Assembly: GCA_021810685.1 (NCBI GenBank)
Contig: JAJZII010000001.1
Span: 1-35,165 of the forward strand
DNA from: Microcaldota archaeon
GTDB taxonomy: Archaea; Micrarchaeota; Micrarchaeia; Micrarchaeales; Micrarchaeaceae
Length of the DNA stretch: 35,165 bases
Reading direction: 5' to 3'
A program made the translations under genes and the position numbers. Under the pieces are notes generated by a model. It saw only the letters and a list, made by a program, of their open reading frames with translations, did no database searches and had not been told where the DNA came from. Positions 15,629-23,945 of the stretch are shown here, piece after piece. Numbering within the stretch: position 1 is the stretch's first letter; each line of letters starts with the position of its first letter.

Positions 15629-18600
15629 ATGCGGGCGGAATTCATGCGGGGAAGAACATTGAACGGGCAACAAACGGGCCGGAGGTTCGCGCTTAACCGC
15701 GCAGATCTCGAAGTTGTCATGCGCCACGACACCCCGCAGCGCCTCGCCCGACATCTCGACAATTTCTTCTGCAAGGCGACTTCTGGGTTCTCCGGCTTCC
15801 AGGATGCGGCCGCGCAGGATGGCAACCTGTCAGCAGCGGAGACGTTCCTGCGCGCCAGGTCCCGCGCGTTTGTCGCTGCAAATTCGATACCGATACTTTC
15901 CGAAAAAATGTCCCGGCAGGCCAGCCCGGAGAATGTGAAGTCAATGGCCACGATGGTCGGCGCGCTGGACCCTCTTGTCGCAGCAGAATTCCTAATAACT
16001 CTGTCAGGCGGACGGTTCGGCAACCTCGCGCGGCCTGAAACGCTGTCATCGCTTCAAAGCATGGACACCTACATCGCCAGCGCACTTCTGTACGAGATAC
16101 GGCTTACCGGAAACGATGTTGCTCTAACCGATCCGCGTATATTCACCAAGGAAGTGCAGGATTTCCTAGGCGGGCTGGGTTCGGAGGCGGCAAGCGAGCT
16201 GTTATACGCCATAGGGAGCACCGGAAATGCAGACGCGCTGCTGCGCCCCGAAGTCATTGACGGAAGGATAGCCGACATCGCGAGGAGAAACGCGCGCCTT
16301 GCCGGAGAACTGTTCAACGCTATCGGCGCAACAAATCTTCCCGGGCTTCTCACAGGGGAGAGATTCATGGGCTTCATCGATTCACTGGATCCTCGGACAG
16401 GCATCGACTATCTTTCAGCGCTATGGATGCTTCCGCGCATGACACGGCGGCTCACGTCCGAGCGCGTGATGTCGGGCCTGAGCAACGGACGGCTCGACGT
16501 ATGGAAGGACATCGCACGCGCATCTGACGCAACTGCGCTGTCACAGCCTGTTACGATAGTGGCCAATCTGGAGGAGGGAGGCCATGACCGGGGCGCGAAG
16601 CTTGCATTCCAGTACCTGCTCGCAAGCGGTGCAAACGCCATATACGTTGGCGACATGGCCTCGCCAGGCGCGATACTCGGGGCCGCGGCGCTGCACAGCG
16701 CATCGTTCATAGGCCTTAGCTTCACGGGCGACGCGTCGGCCGACACAGCGGCCGGACTGCTTGCACTGATAAAAGCAAACGGGATGGGCAACGTCGGGGT
16801 TTTCGGCGGAGGCCTGCTCTCGAAACGGGTTACGGCATCCCTCTCCGCCGCGGGCATGACGTTTTTCAACAGCGGGGTTAGTGGCGAGGTAATGGCATTC
16901 CTTTCAAGGATGCCGGGCAACAACGCCGACGGGCTGGGATACGCCCCGCACAGCCGAAACAACGCAGCGGGTTCACACGCTTACGATGCGCAATCCGGCC
17001 CGGCAGCGATGCTGCAACCGGACCGCACCGCTCCAATCCCATCAACACACTCGTCCGTTCCAGACGTTCAGGGCCACGCGCAATTCTCACTGCCATACCT
17101 GTTCGGCAGCGTATTCGTCTCGGATCGGCACACGCCGGTGCGCGTGCCATACACCCTTCAGGCAAGTGCCATTCAACACGGCGCGGAGCGTGTCCGGACA
17201 AGCCTGACACGGTTTGCAATGCGACTGACAGCACATCCGCAAACCCACGGGATTAATTCCAGGGGACCCGAAAGTGCGGGCATCTCCCGCCAGGAAAGCG
17301 TTGCGAATCATGGCGCCATGCACGTCGCTCTGAAGGCCGTGGAAACATCCGGGCACCTCGCGCAGAAAAATGATGCCACTTTGCCGTCCCGAACGCTGAC
17401 GGACAGCTTCCCATGCGGCCAACAAACACTGCAAGTTACTGATAATGGCGGTGCTGAGCACGTGCCCATTGTGCTTGCCGGCCATGGTTTCTGGCCAGAG
17501 CGCACCGGCGCCTCGCGGCTATCCGTCCGTGCCGTCACAGGCGCGGCCATTTTGGACGGGCATGCCGATACCGTAGTGCCACAATTTCTCGCAAGTGCCA
17601 CACCCGAAGGAGCAACGGCGAGATTCCGGTTCGACGTGCCCATAGGCGTCATCCCACAAGCCGAAACGCACTCGTTCGCACCGCCGCATGCAAAAATGTT
17701 CCCGTCCTTCACCACTGCGATCGCCAATAACGCTGCATCTGAGCCGAATACGGCTCCCGAACCCGTGCAGGCACACGCAGCACACTTCCCGCTGCAGTGC
17801 GCAAGGACCGCAGCAGCGTCTCCTCCTTCACGATCGGGCATGGAATACCATGGCGTGTTTGCGGGCGCTGGCGCGGACACGGCGGCATTCGTAACACGGG
17901 CGGCGCACCAGGACCTCCCCCCGGCAATCGCCGTGAGTAAAGGCGCCCACGCTCAGACAAGCAATGCGAACACGGATTTGAAAATCGCAACAAACGAAAC
18001 CCCGGCAAAGGCCGATCTGCATGTTCCAGAGCGTTTCCATCTGAAGGCGGATTTTAAAATCGCGGCAAGTGATGCTGCTGCAGGCCACGTGCAGCCTCTC
18101 CGGATTCCGCAAGGCGTCTTGCATGAAGGCGAATATGGCGGACCATCGCAGCAGCAAAACAAAATCGATGGAGAAACGGCAACCCGCAATGTCACATCGC
18201 TGCGAACGCCGCGATTCACTATAGAAGAAAGGCGGCCCGCGCAAGCCGTGCGAGGCATCGCGTCAAACATCGCCGCTTCGATGCCTGAAGAATCCGCACA
18301 CGGCCTAAAGCACGAGACGACTCCGGAAAGGATCGCAGTCTACACAATGCCTGCGGGGCGCACGAACAAAAGCGCGCCATCCACGGCCGTGGAACCGCCA
18401 ACGGTTCGCTCTCCTGCGTTTGCAACAATCGTCGGACCCGTGCAAGGGCGCGTTGCTGCAAGCGCCAGCGCGGCCGGCTCTACAATCCGCTCGGAAGTGG
18501 CGTTGCGCGGAGAGCGCAGTGTCAATGACAATATGCCAGAACGCATCGGTTCAGAAGCGTCCGTAATTGCCGATCGGGCGCAACGATTATCTGTTCGCGA

Positions 18601-18781
18601 ACTGAAATGGCAAGTGCGCGACAGCGTGGCAATAAGCGCGTACTGCGGTGCAGCGATCCCATCTGCGCATCAGCGCCTTTCGGTTCCCGAAGCGATTGCC
18701 GATGTGCAACGGCAAAGCGCCATGATACCGTTAGTCCTTTTCATCGGTGCCGCACTTGTCGCTCTGTCGCACCTCCTATGA
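15629..18781 (+). CDS. Giant tail-anchored protein with helical repeats and a cobalamin-binding-like domain
   Basis: About 1050 residues. Residues about 115-295 hold four to five helical repeats of roughly 36 residues (A-x-x-L-L-Y-x-I-x-x-T-G-N is the clearest unit). Residues about 306-428 match the cobalamin-binding fold of methylmalonyl-CoA mutase: V-T-I-V-A-N (308-313), G-G-H-D-R-G (317-322), I-Y-V-G-D, F-I-G-L-S-F, and G-V-F-G-G-G. The lower-ligand His is kept (H319), but the Asp of the D-x-H-x-x-G motif is Gly. A roughly 600-residue Ala/His/Pro/Thr-rich low-complexity region follows, and the last 19 residues form one hydrophobic helix, predicting a tail anchor. Arginine codons are mostly CGN, unlike the AGR-rich housekeeping neighbours. 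Starts at TTG 15614 or ATG 15644 are alternatives. No partner mutase is nearby; function unknown. Confidence 0.75.
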   Translation: MRAEFMRGRTLNGQQTGRRFALNRADLEVVMRHDTPQRLARHLDNFFCKATSGFSGFQDAAAQDGNLSAAETFLRARSRAFVAANSIPILSEKMSRQASPENVKSMATMVGALDPLVAAEFLITLSGGRFGNLARPETLSSLQSMDTYIASALLYEIRLTGNDVALTDPRIFTKEVQDFLGGLGSEAASELLYAIGSTGNADALLRPEVIDGRIADIARRNARLAGELFNAIGATNLPGLLTGERFMGFIDSLDPRTGIDYLSALWMLPRMTRRLTSERVMSGLSNGRLDVWKDIARASDATALSQPVTIVANLEEGGHDRGAKLAFQYLLASGANAIYVGDMASPGAILGAAALHSASFIGLSFTGDASADTAAGLLALIKANGMGNVGVFGGGLLSKRVTASLSAAGMTFFNSGVSGEVMAFLSRMPGNNADGLGYAPHSRNNAAGSHAYDAQSGPAAMLQPDRTAPIPSTHSSVPDVQGHAQFSLPYLFGSVFVSDRHTPVRVPYTLQASAIQHGAERVRTSLTRFAMRLTAHPQTHGINSRGPESAGISRQESVANHGAMHVALKAVETSGHLAQKNDATLPSRTLTDSFPCGQQTLQVTDNGGAEHVPIVLAGHGFWPERTGASRLSVRAVTGAAILDGHADTVVPQFLASATPEGATARFRFDVPIGVIPQAETHSFAPPHAKMFPSFTTAIANNAASEPNTAPEPVQAHAAHFPLQCARTAAASPPSRSGMEYHGVFAGAGADTAAFVTRAAHQDLPPAIAVSKGAHAQTSNANTDLKIATNETPAKADLHVPERFHLKADFKIAASDAAAGHVQPLRIPQGVLHEGEYGGPSQQQNKIDGETATRNVTSLRTPRFTIEERRPAQAVRGIASNIAASMPEESAHGLKHETTPERIAVYTMPAGRTNKSAPSTAVEPPTVRSPAFATIVGPVQGRVAASASAAGSTIRSEVALRGERSVNDNMPERIGSEASVIADRAQRLSVRELKWQVRDSVAISAYCGAAIPSAHQRLSVPEAIADVQRQSAMIPLVLFIGAALVALSHLL

Positions 18782-18803
18782 AGCAAGATGATCCCGCGCC
18801 TGC

Positions 18804-19439
18804 TCAGAGCCTTGCCCGTTTTGAAACCTTCCTCATCCCTGTTACGTAAACCAGATACAGCACAAGTATGAACGCGGCAATCAGGGAAACGAGCAGTGGC
18901 AGGCTTTTCACCTGTATCGCGTAGTAACCAAAGGTCATGAGGAGTGCGTCCCAGGCGAGAGTCCCGGCAAGCGAGTAAAGGAAGAACCGACGCTTGTCCA
19001 TCTGAGCGAAACCAGCAGGAAAGCTTATCAATCCCCTTATTACCGGAACGAGCCTGGATATGAAAACCGCAAAAGGCCCGTTCTCCCTGAACCACGAGTC
19101 GAAACCGTCAATCGTCTCCTTCCTTACCCTGAACGCGTTGAGATGCTTGTAGACAACGTCTTTCCCAACGAAGTACGCCACGAAGTAGTCTATCCATATC
19201 CCTATCATGCTGCCTACCACCGACACGGCGAAGGCCAGGTATATGTTTATCACGCCCCTGTCCGCAAGGGCACCTGCTGCCGGAAGTATCACCTCACTCG
19301 GTATTGGGAGCGATGCGGATTCCAGCACCATCAGGACGAATATGCCCGCGTACGTGTACTCCTTAAGCATGGCCATAGCGGCCGTCTCTATGCTTCCAAG
19401 GAGGCCGGTGGCCGAAAGCAGCACCGGCGCAAATTCCAT
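18804..19439 (-). CDS. DedA/VTT family membrane protein
   Basis: About 211 residues with the DedA signature E-S-A-S-L-P-I-P-S-E (near residues 40-50), then F-I-S-R-L-V-P-V-I-R-G and F-P-A-G. These include the re-entrant-loop residues, the acidic pair and the conserved Arg. DedA proteins are thought to move lipid carriers or lipids across membranes, for example undecaprenyl phosphate or phospholipid scrambling, with proton coupling. Two in-frame ATGs are adjacent (19442 and 19439). No ribosome binding site is seen; a TATA box about 25-30 bases upstream suggests a leaderless message. It converges with the giant protein gene (22-base gap) and diverges from aPelota. Confidence 0.9.
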   Translation of the reverse strand: MEFAPVLLSATGLLGSIETAAMAMLKEYTYAGIFVLMVLESASLPIPSEVILPAAGALADRGVINIYLAFAVSVVGSMIGIWIDYFVAYFVGKDVVYKHLNAFRVRKETIDGFDSWFRENGPFAVFISRLVPVIRGLISFPAGFAQMDKRRFFLYSLAGTLAWDALLMTFGYYAIQVKSLPLLVSLIAAFILVLYLVYVTGMRKVSKRARL

Positions 19440-19461
19440 CATGCAGTCTATTTCTCATAGC

Positions 19462-19476
19462 ATCTTTTAATGCTTT
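19462..19476. promoter_or_regulatory. Shared bidirectional TATA element between DedA and aPelota genes
   Basis: The near-palindrome GCATCTTTTAATGC lies about 25-30 bases from both start codons in a gap of under 60 bases. It reads CTTTTAAT on the plus strand and ATTAAAAG on the minus strand. One box may serve both leaderless genes. Confidence 0.5.
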
Positions 19477-19499
19477 CCAGAGAATAGAGATTGGTTTCC

Positions 19500-20519
19500 A
19501 TGCGAATTATCCGCTTCAACCAGATATCAAATGCGATGAAGCTGGAGCCAGAGTCCTTCGATGACCTCTACCTGCTCGCCACAATAATATCTGCTGGGGA
19601 TGTTGTAGAGGCAAAGAGCTACAGGAGGTTCAAGGCGAGCGAAACCGACGTCGGCGAACAGAAGGAGATATTCGTGGGCATAGCGCTGGACAAGGTCGAG
19701 ATAGATCGCAGTGCCGGAAGATTGCGGCTAATTGGCATCATACGCCACGGCAGGCCGTCGGAATTCGTCAGCGTTGGCAGCTACCACACCATCAATGTCG
19801 CCGCCGGTGACGTAATAGACGTAATAAAACCAGCGTGGAAGGATTACATAGTAAAACGGCTGAAGCAGGCAGAGATTGACGCCAAGAGGCCGCGCCTCGG
19901 CATCATCGTGCTGGACGACGAGAAGGCTCTCGTGTCCTACATTCGCGGTTATGGTATAGACATGACCGCAGAGATATACAGTCACCTGAGCAAGAGGATG
20001 AAGGAGAAGGACTATGAGAAGCAGCGCTCAACGTACTTCGTTGAGATAATAAAGACGCTGGAAAACATGTCCGTTGACATAGTCATCCTCGCTGGCCCAG
20101 GATTCACAAAGGACGATATAAAACGGTACATAACCGACAACAATGTTGCGGTGAAGAAGCGGCTCTATTACGCCGCGTGCAGTGATGCCGAGCGCTCCGG
20201 GATCCGCGAGGTCATGCGAAGCGCAACCGTATCTTCGCTCCTTGAGAGCGAACACGTCCGGAAGGAGTTCGAGTACCTCAACACGTTCATGATGAAGCTA
20301 CGAACGCTCTCCGCGCGCTACGGCCTTGCCGGGGTGGCAGTTGCGCTAAGCGAAACCCGGCCGGAGCGGATACTGGTTAACGACTCCGTGCTGAACGTGG
20401 TCGAGTACCGGGACGTGCTGGATCTGGCTGACAGGAAGGGCGTGAAGATAGAGATATTCAACTCTCAGGACGATGCCGGCACGCAATTGAAGAACTTCGG
20501 CGACATAGCGGTCATATGA
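19500..20519 (+). CDS. pelA: aPelota (Dom34-type) ribosome rescue factor
   Basis: This 339-residue protein has the N-terminal Sm-like domain (about 1-130, with G-D-V-V-E-A-K and H-T-I-N-V-A-A-G-D), a central domain (about 130-260, with I-V-L-A-G-P-G-F and no GGQ motif) and a C-terminal domain (about 260-339). This is the layout of archaeal Pelota, which rescues stalled ribosomes and, in archaea, also serves with aEF1A. The ATG at 19500 gives the standard M-R-I-I start; a TTG nine bases upstream is rejected. A TATA box lies about 28 bases upstream. Confidence 0.93.
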   Translation: MRIIRFNQISNAMKLEPESFDDLYLLATIISAGDVVEAKSYRRFKASETDVGEQKEIFVGIALDKVEIDRSAGRLRLIGIIRHGRPSEFVSVGSYHTINVAAGDVIDVIKPAWKDYIVKRLKQAEIDAKRPRLGIIVLDDEKALVSYIRGYGIDMTAEIYSHLSKRMKEKDYEKQRSTYFVEIIKTLENMSVDIVILAGPGFTKDDIKRYITDNNVAVKKRLYYAACSDAERSGIREVMRSATVSSLLESEHVRKEFEYLNTFMMKLRTLSARYGLAGVAVALSETRPERILVNDSVLNVVEYRDVLDLADRKGVKIEIFNSQDDAGTQLKNFGDIAVI

Positions 20520-20529
20520 CTGCAGGGAT

Positions 20530-21477
20530 TCATGTCTGGATGTTGCCTATGAACGTGGTGTTAGACGCCACTCCGTCATTGTTGTTTCCGGAATAATCGT
20601 TGGCGTTTCCGTTGAGGGGCCACCATCCGAGAAGGCTCTGCAGTTTCACCGGTGCACCACCAATGCCTTCGGCGTATAAAGCGCTTACCTCATTTGCGGA
20701 TAGCGAGGCGTTGTAGAATTGCACGTTTGATATCTGGCCCGTCAGGTGCGACATGGTTCCGCTGCACCATATGGTCTGGTTGTCATAGCCCACGGCCAAA
20801 TTGGGCATCGCAGCATCGAACGTCGCAGGACTCACGCCAATGTTCCCGGAGTCCGTCTGCTTGCCGTTTACGTATATTGCCACGTTTCCCAGGGAGTAGG
20901 TTGCAGCCACCTGGCTCCACGAATTCAATGTCATTGCCGTGGTTCCATAAAATCTGTAGGAGTATCCGCTAACCTGTAGCGCGGGAGCCCCATTGACCAG
21001 AGAGAGCATCGCTCCTGCATTTGCCGTGCCGTACGTGTCTCGTACAGACCCGAACACCGGCTCGCTGCACTGGCCCGATGTCGGATTAAGCCACGCGAAT
21101 ATCGTGAAATTGCCCATGGACGTCGGGAAGTTCGGCGCAGAGATGAGCACCCGGGATCCATTCACGTTCCCGCAGCCGCTGCATCCTGACATGCTGGCGA
21201 CGTACCGCGGCACTTGTCCCGTGCACGTGCCCTCGAGATTCAGGTCGTAGCTTGTGCCCGGGCCGTTCGGCCTGAACACCTGGCAGGATCCGGGCTGCGC
21301 CTTCGGCGCAAAGCTTGACGGGCTGAATATGCCAAGCGAATACAGCACTCCAAGCACAACGGCGATGACGAGTATGGCCCAGCCATACGTCATAAGGTAC
21401 TCCATTGCCGATTGCAGTTTGCTGTCCCGCCGCACGCCACTGCCTTCTCTCACTCGGTTTGTGCTTCCGTACCTCAT
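20530..21477 (-). CDS. Class III signal peptide surface protein with LamG-like domain
   Basis: This 315-residue protein has a basic leader, then S-K-L-Q-S-A-M-E-Y-L and a hydrophobic helix. In this processing motif cleavage precedes Gln and Glu is at position +5, as in archaeal type IV pilin-like proteins cut by FlaK/PibD/EppA-type peptidases. The exported part carries a LamG/concanavalin-A-like jelly-roll. It shows F-T-I-F-A-W-L-N near residue 120, W-S-Q-V-A-A-T-Y, Y-V-N-G-K, and the closing motif I-S-N-V-Q-F-Y-N. Cys and Asn-x-Ser/Thr sites suggest disulfides and glycosylation. It probably binds carbohydrate or another surface. A TATA box (GTTTTAAATTAC) precedes it. Confidence 0.8.
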   Translation of the reverse strand: MRYGSTNRVREGSGVRRDSKLQSAMEYLMTYGWAILVIAVVLGVLYSLGIFSPSSFAPKAQPGSCQVFRPNGPGTSYDLNLEGTCTGQVPRYVASMSGCSGCGNVNGSRVLISAPNFPTSMGNFTIFAWLNPTSGQCSEPVFGSVRDTYGTANAGAMLSLVNGAPALQVSGYSYRFYGTTAMTLNSWSQVAATYSLGNVAIYVNGKQTDSGNIGVSPATFDAAMPNLAVGYDNQTIWCSGTMSHLTGQISNVQFYNASLSANEVSALYAEGIGGAPVKLQSLLGWWPLNGNANDYSGNNNDGVASNTTFIGNIQT

Positions 21478-21548
21478 AACTAACCGTTACCCTATTGCAA
21501 ATGTAATTTAAAACTCTACCTGACGGCAGCCTGCCCGATGCATGCCTG

Positions 21549-22577
21549 TTACGAGATGTTGAAGGCCTGGAGACCCTGTCCGCAATCCCCCGTCCATGCG
21601 ATGGCTACGCTGTACATTCCTGCTCCAAGGGCCGCGTTCGCAGTGTACTGCGTTGCCGCCGATTGCGACTTCCATGCCGTGCCTCCAAAACCGCCTGTCC
21701 ACGAAGCGGCGTTAGACTTCCTGTAGTACACCTCCATCGGTCCTGTGGTGTAGATGCTGGGCGCGGAATCGCCACTCGGCACGTAGAGCGTGGTGTACGC
21801 GTATGAGAATACCGAATTGTAAGGCGCACTGCAGGAAGGGGTCGCATTGAGCATGTCCAAGGTCTGCGGGAATCCCACCGTGTTAGTGCCGAGGTAAGTT
21901 GTCCCTTGGTAAGATGTTGCACCGAACGAGTATGCCGCTCTGCCGATCGGGTTGTACGTCACGAAGTCGCCGTTCTGCACTATCGTGTATCCGGAAGGCA
22001 GGAAGATTGGAGATATGTCGGAATAAGGAGAGAACTGCACCGTGTTCGCGCCTATTGTTGCAACTGTGACGCCGAATGGCTGTGAGAACTGTCCAGTGAC
22101 CTCAGAGAAGAATGATCCTCTGTAAGTAACAGGTTGCGTGCAGTTGGCCGCGCTTATGCCAGAAAGGGCGCTGTTGCAGAACCGCGCGCCTATCGAGTAG
22201 TACCCGTTCACATTAAGGCCTTCCTGACTCACTCCATCAAACTCTGCCATGCATATCACGATTTGTCCAGGGTACGCGAAGTTCGGCGTGCACATGCCCG
22301 CGGCGGAGCTGCTACGGTACTGCACTGTGAAGTTGGTTATGTTTATCGGTACGCTTTCAGAGTTGCTTAATGACAGGGTCACTACGGAATACCTACTGGA
22401 AACATTGGAGTAAAAGCTAAGGAAGTTGCAGTCAAGGCCGCCGAAGGATGCGCAAGCTGACGGTATCTCCGTTCTGGCCGATCCGACAACAAGGAACACC
22501 AGCGATATCAACGCCGCTATGATTATAAGCACGAATCCGTAGGTTGTCAGGAACTCTATTGCAGATTGCAGTTTCAT
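21549..22577 (-). CDS. Class III signal peptide surface protein, unknown exported domain
   Basis: I place the start at the ATG at 22577 (342 residues). It begins M-K-L-Q-S-A-I-E-F-L directly, has GGTGG upstream, and lies about 30-40 bases after the TATA-like ATTTTAAGCTTTTC. An in-frame start 41 codons earlier would read through that promoter. Gln at +1 and Glu at +5 define the pilin-like processing site; the helix spans about 12-35. The exported region is rich in Ser, Tyr and Gly, with about eight Cys and several Asn-x-Ser/Thr sites, and looks all-beta. I do not recognise a domain. It lies next to four other proteins of the same export class. Confidence 0.75.
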   Translation of the reverse strand: MKLQSAIEFLTTYGFVLIIIAALISLVFLVVGSARTEIPSACASFGGLDCNFLSFYSNVSSRYSVVTLSLSNSESVPINITNFTVQYRSSSAAGMCTPNFAYPGQIVICMAEFDGVSQEGLNVNGYYSIGARFCNSALSGISAANCTQPVTYRGSFFSEVTGQFSQPFGVTVATIGANTVQFSPYSDISPIFLPSGYTIVQNGDFVTYNPIGRAAYSFGATSYQGTTYLGTNTVGFPQTLDMLNATPSCSAPYNSVFSYAYTTLYVPSGDSAPSIYTTGPMEVYYRKSNAASWTGGFGGTAWKSQSAATQYTANAALGAGMYSVAIAWTGDCGQGLQAFNIS

Positions 22578-22699
22578 CCGGCGCCCACCGTTGCTAGCTC
22601 TAACGCTTGAAAAGCTTAAAATACTCTCGCTGCCGCGCATGCCCTCGCCCAAGCCGCTGCAACTCGCCGCGGACGCGGGGCCCGGCAGCCCAACCACCA

Positions 22700-22712
22700 T
22701 TTAAAAATATAT
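22700..22712 (+). promoter_or_regulatory. TATA box of the DUF981 gene
   Basis: TTTAAAAATATATG is centred about 34 bases before the ATG at 22740, predicting a leader of about eight bases. Confidence 0.55.
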
Positions 22713-22739
22713 GCGTTTCATGTATATCCGTGTGGTAAA

Positions 22740-23357
22740 ATGTCGATCTACATAGACATATTGACATCAGAGCTGTTCGCACTGGGATTCTCCGGCCTGC
22801 TCATCTTCTATGTCGCGGTGCAGAGCTGCCTGCTAAAGAGGAAGGGCATGGACGCAAGGCCCGCAATGCAGCAGTCCAAGATACCGCTCGCGATGCTCGG
22901 GGCTTACATAGCGATAACCGGGCTCTTCGGACAGTTCGCGTGGCCGCTCCCAGGAAGCTACAACATACTCTTCTATGACCTTTACCCCCTCTGGGGATTC
23001 TTCCTGCTAGGCCTGTCGCTCACGCTGCACACCAAGAACAAGCTGCAGTACATGGGCATCTTCGGCCTATTCATCGGCTTCATGGCGCTGATATACGGAT
23101 ATTACGGATACGGGCTTGGAATGACCCAGGCTCCGATAGCACTGTTGGGCATGTACTCCCTGTTTGGCCTCGCCGGCATACTCGGTTATCCGGTGTCTCT
23201 TATATTCGATGGAACGCAGGGCAAGGCCGCCGGGAAGAAATGGCAGGGCTGGGAGACCGTTGTGACACTGTTTGCCGTATTCCTCCTGTTCGCAAGCCTG
23301 CTTGCCATATTCATTGGCGCAAGCGCAGTGCCAGCACACCTGCAGACCCCTCCGTGA
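22740..23357 (+). CDS. DUF981 family membrane protein
   Basis: This 205-residue protein has about seven hydrophobic segments. The stretch W-P-L-P-G-S-Y-N-I-L-F-Y-D-L-Y-P (near residues 68-83) is typical of DUF981, a membrane protein family found mostly in archaea and of unknown role. The end is a short Pro-rich tail. The ATG follows GTGTGGTAAA; the TATA box is well placed. The next gene's TATA box lies just after this stop. Confidence 0.75.
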   Translation: MSIYIDILTSELFALGFSGLLIFYVAVQSCLLKRKGMDARPAMQQSKIPLAMLGAYIAITGLFGQFAWPLPGSYNILFYDLYPLWGFFLLGLSLTLHTKNKLQYMGIFGLFIGFMALIYGYYGYGLGMTQAPIALLGMYSLFGLAGILGYPVSLIFDGTQGKAAGKKWQGWETVVTLFAVFLLFASLLAIFIGASAVPAHLQTPP

Positions 23358-23363
23358 TCCATG

Positions 23364-23377
23364 CTGCTATATAAACA
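23364..23377 (+). promoter_or_regulatory. TATA box of the small pilin-like gene
   Basis: TGCTATATAAACA lies just after the DUF981 stop, with its centre about 27 bases before the ATG at 23399. This fixes that ATG as the start of a leaderless message and argues against upstream TTG and ATG codons. Confidence 0.6.
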
Positions 23378-23398
23378 TTGGCGGCGCTAATGAGGATC

Positions 23399-23872
23399 AT
23401 GCGCCAAACCCGCAACGGCATGCGCCTGCAGAGCGCGCTTGAGTATCTCTCTACCTATGGTTGGATGATAATGCTTGTTGCTGTAGCTCTAGCCGCGCTG
23501 TACGAGTTCGGCATCTTCGGTAACAATCCTATCTATTGCACGCTGAACTCCAATCTCGCATGCACAAACTACGTAATTCAGCCTGACGGAACGCTAACGC
23601 TTACGATACTGCAGACTACCGGAAATCCGATAAACATAACTGCGTTCTCGTGCACGGCGAATGCAACTCCCACATTCACTACCATACAGAGCGGGGAGAT
23701 CCAGTCCGGACACAGCGCCACGCTCACGGAGCAGTGCTATGACAGCAAGAACAACGCCTTCTCCGGTCCGACCGGCAGCGTGTACCGTGGAAACATCGCA
23801 CTCAGGTATGCGAACTATCTGACCGGGTATCCCACACTTGTATACGGCACCATATCCGTGAAGGTATCCTGA
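23399..23872 (+). CDS. Small class III signal peptide pilin-like protein
   Basis: This 157-residue protein begins M-R-Q-T-R-N-G-M-R-L-Q-S-A-L-E-Y-L, giving a pilin-like processing site with Gln at +1 and Glu at +5. A helix (about 17-38) and a beta-rich domain of about 115 residues with four Cys follow. It is the shortest of the five proteins of this class here and the most like a minor or major type IV pilin. The start is chosen from the TATA spacing; an ATG nine bases upstream would lie only about 18 bases from the TATA centre. Confidence 0.75.
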   Translation: MRQTRNGMRLQSALEYLSTYGWMIMLVAVALAALYEFGIFGNNPIYCTLNSNLACTNYVIQPDGTLTLTILQTTGNPINITAFSCTANATPTFTTIQSGEIQSGHSATLTEQCYDSKNNAFSGPTGSVYRGNIALRYANYLTGYPTLVYGTISVKVS

Positions 23873-23945
23873 CTCTTCATAAGCCCCCGGTGCTCCAGTA
23901 CTATAACGCATACCCTTTTATTCCTTAGAGTCATTAAGCTAGCAG

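Noticed and set aside
17308..17880. Minus-strand frame inside the giant gene
   Set aside because: Low-complexity GC-rich DNA often leaves the opposite strand open. The plus frame is continuous over 3.1 kb and contains the cobalamin-like domain and tail anchor.
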